Source: Humulus lupulus (Eukaryota > Streptophyta > Magnoliopsida > Rosales > Cannabaceae). From it: DNA of 64,000 nucleotides. Shown one piece after another: positions 55,718 to 64,000 of this stretch. The notes under the pieces were generated by a model. The model searched no databases and was not told the DNA's origin. It saw nothing but the letters and a program-made list of their open reading frames with translations. Each line of letters opens with the position of its first letter. The first letter of the stretch is position 1. The stretch lies in assembly GCF_963169125.1 (NCBI RefSeq), contig NC_084799.1:106407143-106471142 (forward strand), given 5' to 3'. A program made the position numbers and the translations under genes.

Positions 55718-57397
55718 TGTAGCGCACTAATTTTTTTTATTTATTTAAATTGTGTACTTTATTTGAATTAATAATTGTTAAGTGTTAGTTGGATTTAAAT
55801 TGTTTGGTAGAAAATATGTGATTTTATTTTTGATAGATTTATTTAATTAATTGTTAAATGTGAAGCTCTTAAGTTTTAGTTATGTGCACCAAGGTGCATG
55901 GTTAGTAGAAATGCACATCAGCACTTGTGTGTGTGCATGTGCATGATTGCATGGTGAGCATGCAATAGTTATTCCCATGTATTATCCTAGATTGTTCTTT
56001 TATTTATTAATTAGTTTTTTTATTATTATTTAATTAAGAAAGGAAAATAATGGGAGAAATAAAGATGGAAGACTCTAGAAGGATTGTGTTTACACAAGTG
56101 AGAAATGAGAAACAAATGGTAAGAAGAGAGTTGCCATTTTTTTTTATTCCCGTAACCCTGGGCCCAATATTAGTAAAACAATCATAACTTGAGTTGTAGG
56201 TGTCTGATTTAGACAAACTTGGTACCGTTAGAAATCTAATTAAATTATATACAACTTTTGTCAAATAGAATTTTTCCTAAAATGCAACAAATAAGGGTCA
56301 AATTCTAGTCCCAAGTGGTAGGATCCTAGAACTACAAAAATTAGACTTTTCCTTATTAGTGTGGTGTGCCAAGGAAGGAAAGAGAGAAGTTAGTATGCTG
56401 TCAATTGTCAAATGGATTGATTGGCTGAGTACAATTAATATTTGATTTTATTTTTTATTTAGATAAAATAATGAAAATGATAATTACATTTTCCTTAGCA
56501 AGGTTTTGGTGATTAGGGCATTTAAATAGAAAATAAGAAAGAGCTTGAAGGCTCATTTGGATCTTGGCTGCCAATTCTTAGAGAGAGACGGAGAGGAGAA
56601 GTCATGTGAGCTAGAGAAAGAATGAAAAAAAGGAAGAAAGAAAGAGAGAAAGAGAGAGACGAATCGTTAAGAAAGGAACAAGGAAGAAGAAGAAGAAGAA
56701 GAAGAGGGAATTCGAAAATCCCTAGGGGGTAAGCCATAGTCATGATGATTCTTGTATTTTTTTTTCTTCTTCTCCTTCATCAATCTAAGAACATATTTGT
56801 TGATTTTCTTCTCTTTCTTGATGTGGGTTTCGAAACCCTAGGGTAAACAAAAATGATGGTCATTGATGATGTTGTTGTATCTTGGTTGATCTTGTTCTTG
56901 GAAAGTATGTTAGGATTATTTGATGTGTGTTCGGCCTAGTGGTCCTGTGTATGTTGGATTATTTTATTTTATTTTATTTTTGCTATTACAATTTCATGTT
57001 GTCATTGGTGATCATAGGAGCATGCTAGGGTTTTGGTTTTGTTCTACCAATATATGTTGATGATTGTCTTTTATATTTTAACCATGAAAAGATTAGTTGA
57101 TTTTGGGCTATGTAGGTTTCGGCCTAGGGTCATTTTTGTAAGCATGTTTGGTCTTTTTATTTTTTGTCCCTTATAATCTTAGAAACATGTTAGGCTATTT
57201 AAAAAAAAAAACTTGAAATTGGTATTAAGTTCCTTACAAATGTTGATTTGGTTTTGTGTATATAGTTTTGGTTCTAAGTTTTGTCTTTAGAATGCATGAG
57301 ATGGTGATAACATGCTAGGGAATTGTGCAAACATGATTAAGATGAATTGTTACATGAGTATTACTTTGCTTGGACCTGAGGTAAGGAAGTTAGATAG
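55718..57397 (+). repeat. T1 3' LTR, interrupted by family G sequence
   Basis: Starts TGTAGCGCAC. The first ~1140 bases match the inverted LTR piece at 16990-18378; then, after a deletion near 56848 relative to the 5' LTR, 56856-57397 matches 46600-47170. It breaks off at gatag where TGTAATG of a G LTR begins. The short microsatellite agaagaagaagaag and a polypyrimidine/purine strand-biased run lie near 56640-56710. Confidence 0.83.
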
Positions 57398-58440
57398 TGT
57401 AATGTCCCAAAAATGCTAATAGGATTTAGTGCCTTGATCAGCGTGCCGGGAGGGCATATCTGGATATATGTGTGATTAACTGATTAAATGTGTGACTATG
57501 TGACATGCATGATATATATGATAATATGAGTATGATTATATGCATGTGGGCCCGTTATTGTTTATAAGGGCATATTTGTAATATTGGCCCATAGCGGGCA
57601 TAAATGTGATTATATGTGTTAAATGATTGAGACCACATTATTATGTGGATGTATTTGTAGTATATGGCTCAAGGCAATCCTAGTGAGCGGATTGGCAGAA
57701 TAGTCATAGCGTGGATTAATACTCGGCTCGAGGCGAGCCTAGGGGTATTTTGGGAAGTTAATGTATATTTGAGGTTTATTGAGTAACGAGTAGGTATTTG
57801 GTGATTAAATGGGCATGTTAGGATTAAACGAGGATTTATAGGACAGCTCGAGGAATTAATAGGAATTGAGGAGAATGACCATATCACCCTTAGGGGAAAA
57901 AAGGAGAGGTTGTGTTAACTAAGGGGTATTTTGGTCATTTCAAGTTAAAGGATGCACTCAGCTGAAGCTCTAAGAGTAACTAGAACCCACCAGAATTAAG
58001 GGGATGACCTCAAACACTCTCTCTCCCTTTCTTCTTTCACGTTCTTTCATTTCCTCTCTAGAGCCTAAGGAAGCTTTGAAGTATTGGAGGAGAAGACTCA
58101 AGCAATTAAGCTGGAAATTTAGCTGGGAAGGTCTGGAGAATAAAAGCTAGAAGCAGTCAAGGATTTCTGAGGTGGTTAGGCTAATAATTGAGGTAAGATT
58201 TTAGATGTTATTGCTGAAATTCTGTTGAAATAATGCTAGAAATTAGAGCTTGCATGAACATGATTACCAAGTCTGATTTTGGGTGTTTGATGGTGTAAGG
58301 AAATTGTTTATAGATTAGTTATGATGGTTGGGCTATAACAATAAAGACTCTAGACTTAATTCTGAGTTTGATGGAAGGTTGAGTTTCAATTTTGAGGATA
58401 TGGCTGGGGTAAAACGCTGGAAAACCCAGGGAATTTTGAG
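57398..58440 (+). repeat. First ~1 kb of a family G LTR, plus orientation
   Basis: Starts TGTAATGTCCC after gatag, the left half of a target duplication. It is similar to the reverse complement of G1 and G2: 'gtgggccc..ttataagggcatatttgtaat', 'attatgtggatgtattt', 'ggctcgaggcgagcct'. After about 58440 it passes into minus-strand protease sequence. The rest of the LTR is missing. Confidence 0.75.
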
Positions 58441-60016
58441 GATATGCAACCTCCTGCCTCAGGTCCCTAGCCTTCAATGCCGAAATCATGGGTACCTGCG
58501 GACCACTAGCTGTTCCCACAAATACAAAGGGCACCTCCCCTTCTGGTTCAAGAGTCACCATCTTGCGCTTGCAGTCAATTGTCGCCCCATACTTTGATAG
58601 CCAATCCATCCCTAGGATTACATCAAAGTCATCCATCGCACGTTCAATCAGATCAGCAAACAATTCCCTACCAACTACCACTACCGGTAAAGCTCTAATC
58701 CACCTCCTAGAGACTACCAGTTCCCCAGTCGGCAACAAAGTCTGAAAACCCTAGCATACAGAACACTAGGCCTATCACTCTAGCAGACACAAACGAGTGA
58801 GTAGCTCCCGAATCAAACAACGCAGTATAAGAAGAACCAGTACTAGAGATTTGACCTGTCACAACCGAGGGGCTAGCCTCCGCTTCAATCTGAGTCAAAG
58901 TAAACACCCTGGAAGGAGCGAGACTGTCGCCCTGCTTTGGCTCCTCCTTCTTGGCTTGTGGGCAGTCCTTCTTTAAGTGATTGGCACTCCCACGGACAAA
59001 GTAGGCCCTAATTCTACATTCACCCTGATGTCGTCATCTGGATTGAGGACACACTGGGAAACTCCTCCAACTGTCATTTCTGCCCTGACGGCCACTAAAA
59101 CCACCCCGTGCCCTCCTATCAGAACTGGGAGGGCAAAGGAATCTGGGGCCTTCCTCTTCTGCTCACTGGAGCCACTACCCCGACTGGGTCCAGCAAAAGG
59201 AGGCACTGATCTCCTGGCGTCGCGCCTGACTGCGCTCTCCCTCCAAATTTGGTCCTCGGCCCCTTCAGCTGTAAGGGCCTTGTCTACCACCTGAGCGTAG
59301 GTAGTAGTCTCTGGATCCAAGGTGATCTTCACATCACGGGCGATCATAACATTCAATCCCCATATGAACCTGTCTCTCCTTGCCGCATCCGTCAGCACTA
59401 GATTTGGCGTAAACTTCGCCAATCAGTCAAATTTCAGAGCATACTCTGTCACAGTCATCCGGTTCTGAGTCAGGTTGATAAACTCATCAACCTTCGCAGC
59501 TCGGACTGCCACACTGTAATACTTCTCATTGAAAATGTTCTTGAACTCTTCCCAAGTCATAACTGTCACATTCCTCCTCTGAACCACTACATCCCACCAG
59601 ATGCGGGCATCTTCTCTGAACATGTAGCTTGCACAAGCTACCCCCCCCCCCCCCTCAACCCTCATAAAATCAAGAATGGAGGAGATCATATTCATCCACT
59701 GCTCTGCCCGTAGTGGGTCTGGTCCACTCTCAAAGGTGGGAGGATGTTGCTTTCTGAACCATTCATATAAGGGTTCCCACCTATTTTCCACAATAGATTG
59801 AACTGGCACTGGCGCCACAACCTGCTGAACTGACAACCCAGTGACCTGTGGAGGGGTCTGTTGCCTCAACTGTCGGAGCTCTTCTTCTATTCGTTGCAGT
59901 CTTGCTTCCATCTCAGCAAGCATCTGTTGCCAATTCTGTGGGGCATGTGGAGGGTCCTGACCCTGGTTACCATTCTCGACCCGACTGCCGCAGATTCTAG
60001 ATGATGGACGAGGCAT
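58441..60016 (-). pseudogene. G3 gag and protease, minus strand
   Basis: Gag starts at ATG 60016 (MPRPSSRICGSR) with a coiled-coil part (EMEARLQRIEEELRQLRQQ), then WFRKQHPPTFESGPDP, EDARIWWDVVVQRRN and WEEFKNIFNEKYYSVAV. A TGA at about 59420 follows ALKFD; the frame goes on with IARDVKITLDPETTTYAQVV. The zinc knuckle near 58960 has lost Cys residues (YFVRGSANHLKKDC). The protease shows ALFDSGATHSFVSARV (D-S-G at about 58815) and VILGMDWLSKYGATIDC, and ends near ISALKARDLRQE at about 58460. RT, RNase H and integrase are absent. A run of 14 C residues at 59641 lies within gag. Confidence 0.85.
59641..59654. repeat. Run of 14 C in G3 gag
   Basis: An uninterrupted homopolymer in the gag coding strand (poly-G on the minus strand), translating to four Gly between RVE and VACASYMF. 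Could be a true slippage product or a sequencing or assembly artefact. Confidence 0.7.
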
Positions 60017-60340
60017 CTCAACAAATATGCCTACAATCAATGACGCCGCTCATCAGGCATGACAACAACATCCAAAACCACCTCCCAATCACATCAGTCA
60101 ACCACAAGCAACAATCTACATAACACTCAAATAACATATAGCACACAACAGGCCATGCCCTGACATCATGCATACATTAAATCATTCATCATGCTCTGTA
60201 TCAAATAAGCAAGCAAATAGGGCATTTAAGCACATATTTCAACATAATAGTCAATCATACCAACCAACCCTGAGTCGAGCTTGCCACTGACAGCGAGCGT
60301 ACATGTTTGGTTATTCTCCAGAAACCATAAAGCTTGGCTC

Positions 60341-60352
60341 GCTCTGATACCA
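60341..60352 (-). promoter_or_regulatory. G3 primer-binding site
   Basis: Minus strand TGGTATCAGAGC, complementary to plant initiator Met-tRNA, three bases from the LTR end (…GGGCGTTACA at 60356). It fixes the orientation of all family G LTRs in the window. Confidence 0.92.
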
Positions 60353-60355
60353 AGT

Positions 60356-61379
60356 TGTAACGCCCTACTGCCTTAGAGTCGTTACTAAGTGAGTTTAAAA
60401 TGTGCAATTACTCGCTAATCAAGGTTTAAGACAAAAGTGTAATTAAATCATAATCAGAGTCATAAACTTGAGAATAAACCTTTCATTGAAAATTTATAAA
60501 ACATTTAACATTTGGGATCCCAAAAACATTGTTTAGAAGCATTTACAACTCAAAATATAATTAGAGTCGACTAAACGACAAAATTCAGGTTTTGTACAAA
60601 CATCTCCCAAAAACACCCCTGGCTGTGGCAGCCAGACAGACCGGACATGTACACTCCGCTCATCCCGCTTGCCATACCCAAGGTTGATCGACTTTCCCTT
60701 TGCCTTTACCTGCACCATAGAGCACCCGTGAGCCGAAGCCCAGCAAAAAAACCCTCACAAGCAGATAATAAACGCACATCAACACTTAATATAAAATCAA
60801 GCCAACACCAGCTCATACATGTACGGCCATGCCGTCCCAGGCGCTTTACCAGGCCCTGGGTTCGCGATCAAAACTGTAAGGATATCCCAGGTATCCCTTG
60901 GGGTCTCACCTTGGCAACTCGCACTCCGCATGCTAAACGATGCACCTAGCCCCTTGCTGTTCTCGGCCTTTGCCGTTCTCGGCCTTTGCCGTTCCCAGCC
61001 TTCATCGTTCAATCATTTACATACACATATGATATAGCTAAGTAGAAATCTAAACACATATAAATTCAATCAAAGGGCCATGCCCCGCAACACAGTCATA
61101 TAGGGCCGAGCCCTACAACTCAATCATATAGGGCCGAGCCCTGCAACACAAGGTCTATGGGAACAGTAGTTTTCTTACCTATGTCCCGAGCTTTCTAAGC
61201 ACGGATGTCATCATGCTCTATTCCCTAGTCCGAGCCTCACCGAAACCCATGTCTCAACGCATTAAAAAGTTCCACCCATCAAGCTCTATACCATTAAATA
61301 ACTTTGGGTCACAATTCTAGTCTCCGGAACCTTGGGTTTTATCAATCTGGGTGATAAAATCCATCCTGAGCTCTAACCA
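60356..61379 (-). repeat. G3 5' LTR, last ~1 kb, minus orientation
   Basis: The plus strand starts TGTAACGCCCTACTG and is similar to the start of G1 (20176) and G2 (25849). It includes a short repeat agggccgagccctacaac/agggccgagccctgcaac (61080-61145) and the 'tcggcctttgccgttc' doublet (60961-60990). It stops at 61379 in gctctaaccat, where a T-like LTR begins, so about 1.5 kb of the LTR is missing. Confidence 0.8.
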
Positions 61380-64000
61380 TGTAAAGAACGCCCTAGACTA
61401 ATACTTACAAAATATTCGCATAACATAGCTTATAAAAGAATACCATCCATTATTAAAGTCTCAGGGGGACTTATTTAAAATCATGCAAGTTGGCGCCATA
61501 AGTTTAAAATAAAACATAGGTTTTTATGCAAAGTTCAAAGAAAACTAATTAAGTTAAATAACAGAGTCCCACTGATAATTTAGGAAAAGTCCCTTAAAAC
61601 AAAACATAATTTAAATGGCGTTCTGCGTTGATCGTTTTATCGTCCATAGGATTGCCCCACGCCATACACCCCATGATGAAGAACTCCTCACGTCACCACG
61701 CGTGCCATAGAGAAATCCTATTTGCTACCTGGAAGGAAAGTAAGGGGGTGAGCTAAAAGCCCAGTAAGGAAGTACAAGAAAATAAGCAAGTAAGAAAACA
61801 ACAAACAACCAAACACTAACGTTCATCTAAAACATCATGGTCTATCATAACATAATCGTAACATTTCATCATATCATAACATAAATGTGACATATCAACA
61901 TATCATAACATAAATGTGACATATCATCATATCATAACATAAAAGTGACATATCAACATATCATAACATAAATGTGACATATCATCATATCATAACATAA
62001 AAGTGACATATCATCATATCACAAACATACAGCATACATGATGAGCATGGAACGCTAGTTGTCCATGTCACCCTATGAGGTAAACAGGAGATCACTGGTC
62101 CTTGAATAACCTCGGCGCGTCCGCCCTAGGAGTCACGTCTCAATGTCCTTAGTAACTCGTACGATGTATCTGACATCGAAATTTGTTTGATGTATCTAAC
62201 ATCACATTCTGTTTGATGTATCTAACATCCATACACATATCACATTCAACAGATCATCACATTAAGGCATTCATAATTTCATAACAATTCATTCATATAA
62301 CAGTCTTACCATTCATAGCATAAAATCATAAAATCTATCTAACTTCCTTACCTCAGGTCCAAGCTAAGAATTTCACAATCTTTTCAACGAGCCTATATCA
62401 TAATCAAAATAACGTTTCTTAGGTTCATAAAATTACTATTTTGCCCTTCCATACAACTCATGTGTGCATGGGCCATGCACTCATGATAACAGTTACACTA
62501 AAACACGCAATTATCGCCAAAAAGAATAATGCTCGTTCTACCCATTTTGCTAACATGGTTGCTTTATAAAAATTACATATTTGAATAATAATCATGATTT
62601 TGGACGTAAAAGTTGATTTGCATGTAACATGCATACGTGGGAACGTTGCGTAATAAAGACGTTTTCAAAAACGATAATTCTACATTTCTTGCTTTTATTA
62701 TTTGAAAATCAATAGACATATTACATGCTTTATTTTCTTAAAATTTCTAAGTTGATTAAATTTCTCAAAAACTTTATTTTATTTTATAAATTTATTTTAT
62801 TTTAGTTCAAAATAAAATATGTGACATTTTCATTAAATAAATATTAATTTATCAAGAATTACCCAACAAGCTTGGATTTAATTAAAATACCTATTTTAAT
62901 ATGTTTCTTTAGAAAATTATATTTTATTATTGTGTTACAAAAATGATGTGAAAAATATATTTTAAGTGTGGAAAAATACATTTTGATTTAATTTATTTAA
63001 GACTTAGTTTTTAAGTAGTAAAAACCCATATGTGACAATTTAATAACAATTGTTAACCTTTTTAAAACAAACTTTCAGCCACTATTTATTTTATTCAAAA
63101 ATCACAAATAAATAGAGTTTAAATATTTTTCTCAATCAAAATAAAGAAAAATCATTATTTATCAAAATATGCATTCATACCATTAAAATATCATTTTTCA
63201 ATATTACCATAACTTAGGAAAAATAATTTATTCGAAAAATTAATCAAATTCATTTTTAGTGAAACTTACTTCACATTTTATTACAAAATTCCAGCAACCA
63301 TTTTTTTTATCATTAAAATCACCATATTCAATTTTATAAACTCATTTTTTTCTCAAAATTCAATAAAAATTCTGTAGGAAGTTAATTGAGTAAAATATCA
63401 TAACATGAGACTTAAAATCCTCTTTTAATTTCATAAAAATTAACATATTCATCAAGAACATTATTTATGCATGCAACTCATCTTTTTATCAACTTTTACC
63501 CAATTATTTGAAAAAAAACAGCAAGCTTAATTCTTTGTAAAACTCAACTTTTGTCTCAAAAATTACATAAAATCATTCATGCCTATAATCTCATTATGCT
63601 CTTATAATATGCATGATTCCACTAACATAATCACATGAATCCTTTTAAAATCATTTGTTGCAATTCTATGAAAACCAACAAAACATTAACAATAAAAATA
63701 GCATATAGTAAATTTATAAGCACCATATTCACATATGCCTTATATTAACCTAGCATATTTCTATCATCATTTTCATGCATCTTATAATTTAATCATTCAA
63801 AATATACCATGCATCTAACAAGATTTCATGATCAAAATATCAAGATTACCACTTACTCTCTTACCCATATATCATAGATCCTAAAACATGGATCAAACAT
63901 ATTGTAAAATCACACAACATATCAAGAACACCCTTGGGTGTACCTAGGCCGAAATCACCTTACAAGTGTTCATAGATTATAACAATTTTTTTATGCATAG
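61380..64000 (-). repeat. Family T-like LTR, minus orientation, runs out of the window
   Basis: The plus strand starts TGTAAAGAACGCC, the reverse of an LTR end like gcgcactttaca of T1. Further matches to T1 (reversed): 'ccccacgccatacacc', 'ggtaaacaggagatcac', 'cttcc ttacctcaggtccaag' (62350). No PBS lies beside it, so it is a 3' LTR or a solo LTR. Contains a 29-base tandem repeat. From 62400 on it is very AT-rich with no open frame. Confidence 0.72.
61873..62025. repeat. 29-base tandem repeat in the T-like LTR
   Basis: Units atcataacataaatgtgac with catatcaacat or catatcatcat follow at 61873, 61902, 61931, 61960 and 61989. Units alternate between aatgtgac and aaagtgac. Perfectly regular spacing without unique spacers, so not a CRISPR array. 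Confidence 0.92.

Larger units (their letters stand above)
46498..57397 (+). mobile_element. T1: Tekay-like chromovirus (Ty3/gypsy), split by RT-B, with two nested solo LTRs
   Basis: Order: 3' part of the 5' LTR (46498-48842), PBS, gag with zinc knuckle, protease, a nested Athila-like solo LTR, RT, RNase H, integrase with a chromodomain-like end, polypurine tract, 3' LTR from 55718. RT of the form FIDDVLIYS, gag-pol in one line and the C-terminal module after integrase fit the Tekay/Del chromoviruses. Many stops and several frameshifts make it the oldest-looking element here. The first part of its 5' LTR is most likely the inverted piece at 16990-18378. Confidence 0.85.

Noticed and set aside
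61873..62025. CRISPR-like array
   Set aside because: The units follow each other without unique spacers and lie inside a plant LTR.

Overview
This window looks like a repeat-dense (probably heterochromatic) stretch of a flowering-plant nuclear genome, most likely a eudicot; I cannot name the species. The evidence is the AT-rich composition, plant-type exon fragments with GT/AG intron borders, and plant lineages of LTR retrotransposons (Tat, Tekay/Del chromovirus, Athila-like, copia-like LTR). I see no intact host gene, rRNA, tRNA or CRISPR array. Nearly all sequence can be assigned to nested transposable elements, most of them decayed.

Layout. 1-7106 is the right-hand part of a CACTA-type DNA transposon (end CACTACAAGAAAAAATG on the minus strand). 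It carries exon fragments of at least six unrelated host genes (thiolase AACT, a MAP kinase, fumarylacetoacetase, phosphofructokinase, SLU7, a DnaJ protein), all in the same direction. It sits inside the reverse-transcriptase codons of a Tat-lineage Ty3/gypsy element (RT-A, to 14573). RT-A is inserted in an LTR of family X (14574-16138), which abuts an LTR of family B (16139-16989), which sits in an LTR of family T (16990-18378); these last three are in minus orientation. 18779-31567 is element X, an Athila-like derivative that keeps a transposon-protein ORF and a 3' LTR but shows no gag-pol. It is broken by a solo LTR (G1, TSD ccgag) and by a copia-like LTR that itself holds another solo LTR (G2, TSD atcac). 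31573-46497 is a second Tat element (RT-B) with 5' LTR remnant, gag, protease, RT, two RNase H domains, integrase and 3' LTR. 46498-57397 is a Tekay-like chromovirus (T1), the host of RT-B. 57398-61379 holds G-family pieces in head-to-head orientation, and 61380-64000 is a T-like LTR in minus orientation.

How the pieces work together. Both Tat elements carry, between pol and the 3' LTR, an antisense gene with its own TATA box, a 5' UTR intron, a coding exon resembling the 'putative gypsy type transposon' family (PF04195-like), and later exons ending in a coiled coil. The gene order, splice sites and protein are shared by two elements that are otherwise well diverged. The other notable signals are the multi-gene exon collection in the CACTA element, and a matching 5-bp target duplication (aatgg) on two LTR-B ends 29 kb apart and in opposite orientation. 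The latter implies that the start of T1 plus the start of RT-B has been inverted.

Limits: I worked by eye. Domain assignments are from motif recognition, family names are from memory, boundaries without a TSD are approximate, and no divergence values were calculated.
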